In this document: positions 22,166 through 34,145 of the stretch, piece after piece | Position numbering within the stretch: the stretch's first letter is position 1 | Layout: every line of letters begins with the position of its first letter | Assembly: GCA_027257055.1 (NCBI GenBank) | Contig: JAPVLO010000877.1 | Location: forward strand, 310,001 to 374,000 | Source of the DNA: Cephalopachus bancanus | Taxonomy: Eukaryota; Chordata; Mammalia; Primates; Tarsiidae | Direction: 5' to 3' | Length of the DNA: 64,000 bases | Translations under genes and position numbers: made by a program | Notes under the pieces: generated by a model | The model's input: only the letters and a program-made list of their open reading frames with translations | The model's database searches: none | What the model was told of the DNA's origin: nothing

Positions 22166-22660
22166 ATTTCTAACATAAAGAAATCGGTCAAGATCCGTCT
22201 TACTGAGGAAGAAAATCGTAACTCTCCTTTATGTAGGCGACTGTGTTAGAGCATGGATCGGGGTCACTGGTTGGATGCTGCATCTGGAGCAGCGAGCAGT
22301 TCTGCTCTTCCCTCTGGCCACTCCTGCTGAGCAGCAGGCACAGATGGCATTTTCAAAAATGTCCAAACGGGGTGTGGACCTGGTGGCTGGAAAGGCAGAA
22401 TCGGGACGCCTCACACCTGGAAGCTGCACTCCGAGCCCATCCCAGCCCAGAAGACCTTGCGTCCTATAAGACAGAGCTGATCCAGCAAATGCGAGACATG
22501 GAAAGGGGTAGAATTAGTATCTCCAGAGGGCTGGCTGGCAGTCCAGCACATGGGCAGTTCCCAGTGGATCACACCTCCTGGTGTTCATGTCCTAGGAAGT
22601 CCTATGGACATGACTTGCTTTAATGAGTGCTCTGTGGTAGAAGCCACCAGTTCTGGAGTT
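22166..22660 (+). other. Unassigned stretch with an unexplained open frame
   Basis: A 126-codon frame (22243-22623, +) ends in a stretch reading EDLASYKTELIQQMRDMERG, which looks like a charged helix. No family is recognised and no splice context supports it. It could be a decayed exon or processed copy, or chance. Confidence 0.25.
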
Positions 22661-22663
22661 AAT

Positions 22664-22962
22664 TTTTTTTTTTTTTGAATTGGAGTCTCACTCTGTTGCC
22701 CAGGCTGGAGTGGAGTGGCACAATCACGGCTCACCACAGTCTCAAACTCTTGGGCTCAGGTGATCCTTCTACTTCAGCCTCCTGAGTAGTTTGAGACTGC
22801 AGGCATGCACCATCACACCTGGCTAATTTTAGATTTTTTTTTTGTAGAGATGAGGTCTCGCTATGTTGACCAGGCTGGTCTTGAACTACCAGGCTCAAGC
22901 AATCCTCCCGCCACCGCCTCCCAAAGTGCTGGGATTACAGGTGTGAGCCCCCACACCCAGCC
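22664..22962 (-). mobile_element. Alu, antisense, older dimer
   Basis: 'gaattggagtctcactctgt' to 'gagcccccacacccagcc'. Confidence 0.92.
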
Positions 22963-23241
22963 AGGTTTCTTCTTTGAAGAAGGACTGACAGAGTCCACAT
23001 TTGTGCCCTTGGAAGCCCTCAGCCACTATTTCCAAAGCTACCCTACTGGAGAGGTGAAGTAGAGAGAACACACAGAAAGCCCTTGCAAATGGGGAGAGGC
23101 CCTTGGACTATAAGAAGACAGTCGAGAATCCTGGTCATCTGGCTGCCCCAGCCACAGCTGACCTACCAGTTGAGTGCAGCCAATGCAGCTACAAGGTATG
23201 ATAATTAAGTTTGCAAACTCACCCTTTAAAAAGTGCTACAG

Positions 23242-23576
23242 CCGTGTTCGGTGGCTCAGCTTGTAATCCCGCGCCTTTGGGAGGCTGAGGTGAGTGGATT
23301 GCCTGAGCCCGCGGGTTCGAGACCCGCCTGGGCAGCGAGACCTTCCGGCCACCACAGCCTCAACTTGCCGAGCTCCGGCGATCCTTCTGCCTCAGCCTTC
23401 CAAGGAGCTGGAACTACAGGAGCGTGCTACCACACTCGGCTAGTTTCTTGATTTATTGTAGAGATGAGGTCTCGCCAACTTGCCCAGGCGGGTCTCGAAC
23501 CCGCAAGCTCAGGCAATCCACTCACCTCAGCCTCCCAAAGCGCTGGGATTACAGGCTGAGCCACCGAGCCCGGCTT
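23242..23576. mobile_element. Rearranged (foldback) Alu
   Basis: A sense left arm (23242-23343) is joined head-on to an antisense Alu segment (23344-23576) that ends with a complete left arm. The block as a whole is flanked by CTACAG at 23236-23241 and 23577-23582, consistent with one insertion event. Confidence 0.85.
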
Positions 23577-23849
23577 CTACAGCACTTTTAGCTGCTTCTG
23601 CTCTTAGTTCTTCCGCCATCGCCTGTGCCTGTAAGTGCTGTGTCCTGTGTGAACTGCAGAGGCACTGCAAGCAGAAGCCTCAGCCAGCAGCATCCTGAGA
23701 TGCCGTCTGTGACCACCTGAGGCTGAAGGCAAGGACAGGGCCCATGCTCAGCACCTCTTCCCCTCTTCCTCTGGTTCTCTTCCCAGACAAGTTTGTAACT
23801 TTCAATGATTTTTACCAAACTTTAGTTTCTGGGTTTTATTCTACCTCCT

Positions 23850-24156
<307 letters not shown>

Positions 24157-24532
24157 TGACAGCCAGCATAGAAGTTCTTACACTAGTCAGTGGAAGGAGT
24201 CGTAGGAAAACGTGCCGCTTCCCGGCCGGAACGAGGCTCAGCCGTCGCACCCGCCCCACGTCACCGGGAGGCCTGCGGACGTGGAGCTGACGGTGGCGTC
24301 GGAGGCCAGCAGGGACACCGCGCCCGCCGCAGCCCCGCAGGAGGCCCCGGCGCCGCCTCCAGAGCGTCCCGGGGAGGGAGAGCCTGCGGCCCAGGAGGAG
24401 GCCCCAGCTGAGCCCTCTGTGGAGGCTGGGTCTTCTCCAGCCCAGCAAGAGGCCCCAGCCGAGCCTCCAGTGGAGGCTGGACCGTCCCCCGGCGAGCCGG
24501 AGCAGCCGGCTCGGCCCTCTGAGTCCCCGGGG

Positions 24533-24785
24533 GAGGCCGGCCCGTCGGCCAGCCAGCAGGAGGCCCCGGCTCAGCCTGCACCGCTCCCCGGTGAGCCCGA
24601 GGCCGCCCCGAGTCTCGAGCACGAGCAGCGCCCCGCGTCGCCGGGTGCTCCGACTGTGGAGCCTGTGCTGACCGTGACTCCCGAGGCCACGGACTCTCCA
24701 GGCCCGCAAGGGGGCGCCGCTCCGCCCGAGGAACGCCCTCCCCGCCCGCAGGAGAGCTCGCCTGCGTCTCAGGAGCCCCCTGGGG
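24533..24785 (+). repeat. Exon 1 long repeat, copy A
   Basis: Codes GEAGPSASQQEAPAQP through SSPASQEPP. Differs from copy B at roughly ten positions by eye over 250 bases. Confidence 0.9.
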
Positions 24786-25125
24786 GTGCGGAAGCCTCCC
24801 CGGCCCAGCAAGAGGCCCCATCTCAGCCTCCAGCCGTCTCCCGTTTTATACCAGTCCCATTGTTGACTACCTGACGCTGCCATCCCCAGATCTGCCTCCA
24901 TGGTTCAGAGAGCTGTCGCCAGCATCTGATGCCACCGCTCCCCAGGTGGACATGGCGCTCACCATGGAAACAGGGCCCACGGCGGAGGCTGAGCTTTCTT
25001 CAGTCCAGCAGGACGACCTTCCTGCTCCCGCTGGGCAGGGGGCATCTGCTCCAACCCAGTCTGGTTCCCCCGAAGAGGCTGAATCTCCCCCAGCCCAGCA
25101 AGACGCCCTGGCCCAGCCTCCTGAG

Positions 25126-25376
25126 GAGGCCGGCCCGTCGGCCAGCCAGCAGGAGGCCCCGGCTCAGCCTGCACCGCTCCCCGGTGAGCCCGAGGCCGCC
25201 CCGAGTCTCGAGCACGAGCAGCGCCCCGCGTCGCCCGGTGCTCCGACTGTGGAGCCTGTGCTGACCGTGACGCCCGAGAACACGGAAACTCCAGGCCCGC
25301 AAGGGGGCGCCGCTCCGCCCGAGGGACGCCCTCCCCGCCCGCAGGAGAGCTCGCCCGCGTCTCAGGAGCCCTCGTC
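25126..25376 (+). repeat. Exon 1 long repeat, copy B
   Basis: Same unit as copy A, starting 593 bases downstream of it. It is followed not by the usual GGAEASPAQQEAP segment but by an unrelated G/C-run stretch. Confidence 0.9.
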
Positions 25377-25640
25377 CGGGGCCCCCAAACGGACCCGTGG
25401 ACCTGGACCTCCCCGCGCGAAAAAGCGGGGCTCTGGGCCCTGGGGGGACCCCCGCCCCCCGGGGGCCCCCGGCTCGGCCAAACGCCGGGGGGCCCGGGCC
25501 GGGCCCCCGTTCCCCAGGACCCAGGCCGCTGCCGGCCGTGGGGGGCTGTGCCGTTTCCCGGCCGAACAGGCCCCCGGGCCCGCCCCCCCGGGGGGCCTCC
25601 GGGGGGGGGCAGGGACTGGGGGCCCACGGGGAGCCCCTGG
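25377..25640 (+). repeat. G/C homopolymer-rich segment in exon 1
   Basis: Runs of up to nine identical G or C, and no resemblance to LRRC37 protein in any frame (for example GAPKRTRGPGPPRAKKRG). Expected family sequence resumes at about 25641. Either a real G/C-rich insertion or a poorly resolved part of the assembly. Confidence 0.6.
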
Positions 25641-25751
25641 AGGTGCGGAAGCCTCCCGGCCCAGCAATAGGCCCCGGCTGAGCCTCCAGTGGAGGCTAAT
25701 CCTCCCCACAGCGAGCAGGAGCAGCCGGCTGGGCCCTCTGAGTCCCCGGGG

Positions 25752-26002
25752 GACGCCAGCCCGTCAGCCAGCCAGCAGGAGGTCCCGGCTCAGCCTCCAC
25801 TGCTCCCCGGTGAGCCGGAGGCTGCCCCGAGTCTCGAGCACATGCAGCGCCCCGCATCGCCGGGTGTGCCGACTGTGGAGCCTGTGCTGACTGTGACTCC
25901 CGAGGCCACGGAAACTCCAGGCCCGCAAGGGGGCGCCGCTCCGCCCGAGGAACGCCCTCCCCGCCCGCAGGAGAGCTCGCCCGCGTCTCAGGAGCCCCCT
26001 GG
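25752..26002 (+). repeat. Exon 1 long repeat, copy C
   Basis: Third copy of the unit, 626 bases after copy B, somewhat more diverged at its start (DASPSASQQEVPAQPP), near-identical in its second half. Confidence 0.9.
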
Positions 26003-26514
26003 GGCTGTCGAAGCGTCCCCGGCCCAGCAAGAGGCCCCGGCCGAGCCTCCAGTGGAGGCTGAATCCTCCCCAGCCCAGCAGGCAGTCCCTGCTCCGTCTT
26101 CAGGGCCCCCTGTGGTGGTGGGACCCTCTCCGACCCAGCAGGCGGCCTCGTCTTCGCCTCCAGAGCTCCTTGAGGGGATGGGAGCCTCTGCAGCCCAGCA
26201 GGGGGCTTCCACTCAGCCTCCGGAGCCCCCGAAGGAGGCCGAACCTCCACGCCAGCAGGCAGTCCTAGCCCAGCCTTTGGACCTGGGGCTCACCATCATG
26301 CCAGCACCCCCTGTGCAGGCTGAGCCGTCAACAGCCCCGACGACTAGAGTGACTTCAAAGCGCCCTGGCCAGGTTCAAACCCAGCACGCAAACCTAACTC
26401 AAGTCACAGCCCAACATTTGGAACTTGCTGTAACTGCAGAACCCGCTACAGGGGTTAAACTCTCTCCCCCCACGCGGGAGACCCCAACTCAGCCAGACCG
26501 GGGACTCGTCGTAA

Positions 26515-26862
<348 letters not shown>

Positions 26863-26864
26863 TA

Positions 26865-27480
<616 letters not shown>

Positions 27481-27484
27481 CGAT

Positions 27485-27705
27485 CCTAGAGACAGACTGC
27501 CTGGGTTGGAAGCCAGGTCTGTTATTCATTAGCTTTGTGACCTTGGGCAAGTTACTCAGCTCTTGACTCAGTTTCCTCATCTTTAAAATGGGGGTTATGA
27601 TAGTTACCATTTCACAGGATTGTTGTGAGACTTAGGTGAGTGAATACGGGTAATACGCATGTCAGTGTCCAGCACATATAGGAATGTTAGTTCTTAATAT
27701 TACTA
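27485..27705 (+). repeat. MIR element, long
   Basis: 'gacagactgcctgggttgga', 'tgtgaccttgggcaagttac', 'agtttcctcatctttaaaat' and 'cacaggattgttgtgagac' in order: nearly the whole MIR. Confidence 0.92.
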
Positions 27706-28149
27706 CTCAGTCCTTTAGTTATGCCCAGAACTCATCTTTGTCCCTAGCTTTTAGTATGTAGCGCCCACTTGGGTAAATATGACAGTCTCCAGGACATGAA
27801 AATGACAGGAGGGAAGAAAGGGAATAGGCATAAAGGGGGAGGTGGTGTGTAGGACGGAGCACTAAAAGAGAGGCCGACCGCAGGTGCTGTCACTCACCAG
27901 GGTCTGCAGTTGCTGAGTGGAGCTCGGGGACACTTTGTGGATGAGCAGACACCTCACTTGTTCAATAGGGAAAAAACAGAGAGGACAGCTAGGTGGCTGC
28001 AAGTGAGGTGGGGAGTTAGTAGACCAGTCTCTATGCAAGGAATTGGGTGAGACACAGTGAAGATACTCTGAAAAACCTTGAATATCAGCTCTAGGAGTTT
28101 GAAGGTTATATGGTGAGGTATGGAGAACCATTGAAAGTTTTCATGCAAA
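27706..28149. other. Intron 1, unassigned part
   Basis: No repeat recognised with confidence. Confidence 0.45.
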
Positions 28150-28438
28150 GGGTAGGTGTGGTGGCTCATGCCTGTAATCCCAGCACTTTGGAGGAGGCCA
28201 AGGTGGGAGGATAGCTTGAGCCCAGGAGATCGAGACCAGCCTGGGTAACATAGTGAGACCTCATCTCTCTAAAAAAAAAAAAAATTAGCTGGGCATGGTG
28301 GCATGTTCCTATAGTCCCAGCTACTTGGGAGGCTGAAATGAAAGAATCACCTGAGCCCAGGAGGTCGAGGCTGCGGTGAGCTGAGATCGTGCCACTGCAC
28401 TCCAGCCTGGGCGACAGAGTGAGACCCAACTTAAAAAG
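28150..28438 (+). mobile_element. Alu, sense, older dimer
   Basis: 'gggtaggtgtggtggctcat' to 'gagacccaacttaaaaa'. Flanked by 'agttttca' upstream (28135-28142) and 'agttttcaagcaa' downstream (28437-). Confidence 0.92.
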
Positions 28439-28860
28439 TTTTCAAGCAAGAAAGATTGAGACTAAAACAGGAGGATTATTTTATAATCCATGTGTGGAGT
28501 GATCTGAGGGGAAAGCTTAATCCAGGGAGACCAAATAGAAAGCTCTCGAAAAGTCTAGGAGTGAGAGAGAAGGGGCCAAGCCAGATGGGTTGTGATGGGA
28601 GTGGGAAGCACCGCAGAAGAAGCCCAGACAGGTTTTAGTGATGGTTCAAGAGTGGGGGCGGGTGTGCCTCATGGTGCGGGTGGCCTCGCGTTAGGTCTTG
28701 ATTACTGGTGCCGACTGGGCAGCTGAAACTGGAAATCAGAAAACAGGCATTATTTTCAGCATTTTCATATCCCCCACAAGGTGGCCATGATTCTTTTACT
28801 TGTTCTGTTCCATCATTCTTTTCCTACTTCTTAAAGGATATGAACTCTGTTTCTTCACAG
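28439..28860. other. Intron 1, 3' end
   Basis: No repeat recognised. Ends in the acceptor 'ctctgtttcttcacag'. Confidence 0.5.
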
Positions 28861-28932
28861 AAATTTCCGAGGAAATGCTATCTCCTCCATTGAAAAAAAT
28901 GCATGGAGAGCATACCCCTGGACTGAGAAACT
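28861..28932 (+). pseudogene. LRRC37: LRRC37 exon 2, first LRR
   Basis: 72 bases, acceptor TTCTTCACAG, donor GTGAGT. Codes L-NFRGNAISSIEKNAWRAY-PWTEKL, a 24-residue LRR unit. Intact in frame with the end of exon 1 and with exon 3. Confidence 0.93.
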
Positions 28933-29097
28933 GTGAGTATATTCTCTGCAAATATGAATACAAAAACGAACTGCACTTTATCCCTCTTGGTCCAGAATTT
29001 TTGAGGCTGATACTTCCAAGGAAAAGTATTTCCTTCTCCACATCCCAAATCAACCTCTGTTGATATGCAGTTCTATGGTTACTTTAAAATTAAGTTT

Positions 29098-29402
29098 GGC
29101 CAGGCTTGGTGGCTCAGCCTGTAATCCCAGTGCTTTGGGAGGCTGAGGTGAGTGGACTGCCTGAGCCTGCGGGTTCGAGACCCGCCTGGGCAACTTGGCG
29201 AGACCTCATCTCTACAATAAAATAAAAAAATTAACCGGGCGGGTATGATAGCGCACGCCTGTAGTTCCAGCTATTTGGGAAAGGGCTGAGTGGAAGGATC
29301 GCTGGAGCCTAGCAGGTTGAGGCTGCAGTGGCCGGGAGTGGCCACTGCACTCCAGTCTGGGTGACAGAGTGAGACTCCAACTCAACAACAACAACAAAAA
29401 AT
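29098..29402 (+). mobile_element. Alu, sense, lemur-type
   Basis: 'ggccaggcttggtggctcag' to 'gactccaactcaacaacaac'. Flanked by 'aaaattaagtttgg' on both sides (about 29085 and 29398), a clear target-site duplication. Confidence 0.94.
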
Positions 29403-29439
29403 TAAGTTTGGGGGGCTGTCTTTAATAAATAAAAGGCAA

Positions 29440-29865
<426 letters not shown>

Positions 29866-29923
29866 TAGATTTCTTTCCTTTCTAGGACTTAGAGGGTTAC
29901 TCCATTCATTTAAACTCCTGTGG

Positions 29924-30232
29924 CCAGGCATGGTGGCTCACACCTATAATCCCAGCACTTTGGGAGGCCGAGGTGAGAGGATTGCCTGAGCCCACAGTTT
30001 CGAGACCAGCCTGGGCAACTTGGTGAGACCTCATCTCTACCTCATAAATTAAAAAAAAAAAAATTAGCCAGGCGTGGTGGTGCGTGCCTGTGGTTCCAGC
30101 TACATGGAAGGCTGAGGCGGAAGGATCACCTGAGCCCAGCAGGTCAAGGCTGCAGTGGCCATGAGTGTGCCATTGCTCTCCGGCCGGAGTGGCAGAGTGA
30201 GATACTGAATCAAAAAATAAATAAATAAAATA
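29924..30232 (+). mobile_element. Alu, sense
   Basis: 'ggccaggcatggtggctcac' to 'gagatactgaatcaaaaa' and an AAAT tail. Confidence 0.92.
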
Positions 30233-30349
30233 TACTCCTGCAAAATACTTAATCTTTATTTAGATTTCATAAAATTTGCAGTTGAAAAAGTAGCGCCATA
30301 TACACAAGTTATACAAACATACTTAAATGTTTCCTAATAACTATATCAA

Positions 30350-30480
30350 GTATCAGTTTTTAAATTTAAAACTAACTACAGCTAAAGAGATTAAAGTCCC
30401 ACCAGCCACTCTCAGGTACTCAGCAGCCACGTGTAGCTCGTGGCACCAGCCACTCTATTGGACACACAGCGCAGGCATGG
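30350..30480 (+). mobile_element. hAT-type MITE fragment
   Basis: 'tactcagcagccacgtgtag', 'ctcgtggcaccagcc' and 'ctctattggacacacagcgc' resemble a common mammalian hAT-Charlie-derived element. Subfamily not fixed. Confidence 0.6.
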
Positions 30481-30667
30481 AAATGAACCATCCTCAGCTG
30501 CATACAACACCTTGACCTTACAAGCAGGATGCTGAGTGAGAGAAATGACATAGGAAATAACATGTGTACTATATCATTTATATAACATTCAAGGAAAGGT
30601 AAAACGAATCTCTGATGTCAAAGGCTGATATTTAATAGATAAAACTACACTTTAAAAACAAGAAAAT

Positions 30668-30990
30668 TGCCGGGCTCGTGGCTCAGCCTGTAATCCCGCG
30701 CCTTTGGGAGGCTGAGGTGAGTGGATTGCCTGAGCCCGCAGGTTCAAGACCTGCCTGGGCAACTTGGCGAGACCTCATCTCTACAGTAAATAATAATTTA
30801 AAAAATGAGCTGGGCATGGTAGCACGTGCCTGTAGTTCAGCTACTTGGAAGGCTGAGGCGGAAGGATCGCCGGAGCCCAGCAGGTCGAGGCTGCGGTGGC
30901 CGGGAGCGGCCACTGCACTCCAGTCTGGGCGACAGAGTGAGACTCCAATTCAGTAAATAAAAAAATAAATAAATAAATAAATAAAATAAA
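30668..30990 (+). mobile_element. Alu, sense, lemur-type
   Basis: 'gccgggctcgtggctcagcc' to 'gagactccaattcagtaaat' and an AAAT microsatellite tail. Confidence 0.93.
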
Positions 30991-31165
30991 AACAAGAAAA
31001 TTGGCCAGGCATGGTGACGTGTGCCTGTAATCTCAGCACTTTGAGGAGCTGAGGTGGTAGGATCACCTGAGCCCAGGAGTTGGAGGCTGCAATGAGCTAT
31101 GATTGCACTCTACCCTGAGTGACAGAGTGAGACCCCATCTCTATAATAAATAAATAATACGGCAA
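30991..31165 (+). mobile_element. Alu, sense, internally deleted
   Basis: 'ggccaggcatggtgacgtgt' to 'gagaccccatctctataata'. Left-arm head joined to right-arm tail. Confidence 0.85.
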
Positions 31166-31194
31166 GAAAATTACGATAAAAGTCAAAATAGCGG

Positions 31195-31395
31195 GCTGGG
31201 GGTGGTAGCTCACACCTGCAATCCTAGCACTTTGGGAGGCCAAGGCAGGAGGATCACTTGAGGCCAGGAGTTTGAGACCAGCCTGGGCAACAAAGCCAGT
31301 CGCTTGAATCCAGGAGTTCAGGGCTGCAGTGAGCTTGATTGTGCCACTACATTCTAGCCTGGACAGCAGAGTGAACCCTGTCTCTTAAAAAAACA
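31195..31395 (+). mobile_element. Alu, sense, internally deleted
   Basis: 'gggctgggggtggtagctca' to 'gtgaaccctgtctcttaaaa'. Its last ~75 bases are the start of a tandem duplication. Confidence 0.87.
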
Positions 31396-31908
31396 ATAAT
31401 AAGCCGGGCTCAGTGACTCAGTCTGTAATTCCAGCACTTTGGGAGGCTGAGGTAAGTGGATTGCCTGAGCATGCGGGTTCAAGACCCACCTGGGCAACTC
31501 AGCGAGACCTCATCTCTACAATAAATCAAAAAATGAGCCGGGCGTGGTAGCACGCGCCTGTATTTCCAGCTACTTGGAAGGCTGAAGCGGAAGGATCGCT
31601 GGAGCCCAGCAGGTCGAGGCTGCGGTGGCCAGGAGCGGCCACTGCACTCCAGTCTGGGTGACAGAGTGAGACTCCAACTCAAAAACAAAACAAAAATAAT
31701 AAAAGCGGTTACAGTAGGGTCAGAGAGAGGGCAGTGATGGGAGGGGCATACTGGGGGCTTCTTGGCTGCAGTGAGCTGTGATTGTGCCACTGCATTCTGG
31801 CCTGGACAGCAGAGTGAACCTGTCTTTTAAAAAAATCGTAATAAAAGCGGTTATAGTGGGGTCAGAGAGAGGGCAGTGATAGGAGGGGCACACTGGGGGC
31901 TTTTTGGA
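31321..31908 (+). repeat. Tandem duplication, one copy split by Alu
   Basis: Copy 1 is 31321-31402 plus 31695-31762. Copy 2 is about 31765-31908. Both read from 'ctgcagtgagct' through 'cctggacagcagagtgaac' to 'gggtcagagagagggcagtg' and 'ctgggggctt'. Confidence 0.9.
31403..31694 (+). mobile_element. Alu, sense, lemur-type, inside tandem copy 1
   Basis: 'gccgggctcagtgactcagt' to 'gactccaactcaaaaacaaa'. Flanked by 'aataataa' on both sides. Confidence 0.94.
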
Positions 31909-32025
31909 TGCTAGCAGTGATCTTTCTTGACCTGATGTTGCAGAGGTCTCTGCTTTATCTTTATTAAGCGGGACACTTACTTTATGTCTGCTTTATGCAC
32001 ACTGTAGTTCTCCAAAATTTATTTA

Positions 32026-32312
32026 TTTTTTTTTTTTGAGTTGGAGTCTCACTCTGTCACCCAGACTGGAGTGCAGTGGCCACTCCCGGCCACCGCAGCC
32101 TCGACCTGCTGGGTTCCGGCGATCCTTCCGCCTCAGCCTTCCAAGTAGCTGGTATTACAGGCGCATGCTACCACGCCCGGCTCATTTTTTGATTTATTGT
32201 AGAGATGAGGTCTCGCCTGCCCAGGCGGGTCTCGAACTCGCAGGCTCAGGCAATCCACTCACCTCAGCCTCCCAAAGGTGCGGGATTACAGGCTGAGCCA
32301 CCAAACCCGGCT
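32026..32312 (-). mobile_element. Alu, antisense, lemur-type
   Basis: 'gagttggagtctcactctgt' to 'gagccaccaaacccggct'. Flanked by 'tctccaaaatttat' before and 'tctccaaaattttt' after. Confidence 0.94.
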
Positions 32313-32732
32313 GTTCTCCAAAATTTTTTAATGAGGGAAAATGAAAGGCTTCACGTGCAGCCCTGACATAATTCCTCGTGGGGCTTTCTTAATGGGGCTT
32401 GATAAAGAGGAGGTGGCAATTCTGCTGGTCGTGATGCCACTCGCAGTTGGGCTCTAACAGGGACTTTGGGGTCCAGAGTAGGCATTAAATATACAAGCTG
32501 GTGGGAGGAGCGGGAGGGGGGTGTGTCTGTGGCAGAGAGGCATGGGCACAAGAGGAGAATGTGAGGAGGGCCTAAATGAAAACAGCAGACATCACCACCC
32601 TGCATTCACCAGAATTCGTGTGTTCAGCAGCATCACTACCCAGGCTTCCTCCACATACAGGAGCTGGTCCTGTGTGGCCAGCAGCTGCAATTTGTTTCAT
32701 GATCACCCAGAAATAACCTTTTCATTTTCCAG
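32313..32732. other. Intron 2, 3' end
   Basis: No repeat recognised. Acceptor 'ttttcattttccag' ends at 32732. Confidence 0.5.
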
Positions 32733-32804
32733 AATCCTCAGTGAAAACTCCATAACTGAGTTACGGAAAGATACTTTTGAAGGCCTGCTGTCTCTGCGAT
32801 ATTT
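32733..32804 (+). pseudogene. LRRC37: LRRC37 exon 3, LRR
   Basis: 72 bases, donor GTAAGT. Codes L-ILSENSITELRKDTFEGLLS-LRYL, matching the family's [20 protein letters not shown] repeat. Frame intact and phase matches both neighbours. Confidence 0.94.
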
Positions 32805-33184
32805 GTAAGTTCGTTAACCATATTTATTAATGAGTTTTCAATTCTATTATCTATAAAATGAATAAGGGGTTCAAATCAGATAGACTCCAAGTTTTCTTCC
32901 AGCAATAAAACTCTGCAATTCTGTAAGTCTGTGCAAGGTCCCACCCATCTCGAGCCTTAAATACATCCGATGAATTTTCAGTTTTTAAAATTGTACAGAT
33001 GAGATACAGTCAGGAACACGCTTCACAGGTGATGAGATCTGAGTAATGATTGACCCCCACGCGAACCTTGTTTCGTGTGTTTTCATGCACCATCTCCTTC
33101 TGTGTGTATTTAGTCTCCAGCCCGTAGATCAGATCAAGCTGCAGTCTGTTCTTATACAGCTCACACGTTAAGAATGGTTTTCAG
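32805..33184. other. Intron 3, unassigned
   Basis: Nothing recognised. Confidence 0.45.
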
Positions 33185-33490
33185 GCCAGGCTTGGTGGCT
33201 CAGCCTGTAATCCCAGCACTTAGGGAGGCCAAGGCAAGAGAATTGCCTGAACCCGTAGGTTCAAGACAAGCCTGGGCAACTTGGAGAGACCTCATCTCCA
33301 CAATAAATCAAAAATTAGCCAGGCGTGGTCGTGCGAGCTTGTAGATCCAGCTACTTGGGAGGTTGAGGCGGACGTATCGCTGGAGCCCAGCAGGTCGACG
33401 CTGGTGTGGCCATGAGAGTGCTACTGCACTCCGGCCTGGGCGATGGAGTGAGACTCCAACCCAAAAAATAATAATAAAAATAAAAAATTA
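33185..33490 (+). mobile_element. Alu, sense, lemur-type
   Basis: 'ggccaggcttggtggctcag' to 'gactccaacccaaaaaataa'. Confidence 0.93.
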
Positions 33491-33845
33491 AAAAAGGGTT
33501 TTAAAGGACTGTAAAAGAAAGTAAGAACATGCCACAGAGACCATAAGTGACCCACAAAGCCTGAAGCATTTGCTATCTGGCCTTCACCAAAAGGATTTGA
33601 GTGAGAGGAAGTAAAGTTAACTTCAGATTGTTGCCTAATGGAGAAGAAAATATAGACCACCTCAATTAATTTTACTGTATTAATCCAGAATGTTTGATAA
33701 TTTAATCAGAAATAAATTGACATTTAATATTAAGTAATTAAGCAGATGAATTATATAAACAATATTATGAAGAATATTAAGTTACCAAGAGAATGACTGG
33801 TATTAGGATGTCATGGCAGGAATTTATATTAAAAATAGATGTTTA
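33491..33845. other. Intron 3, unassigned A/T-rich DNA
   Basis: No repeat recognised. Confidence 0.45.
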
Positions 33846-34145
<300 letters not shown>

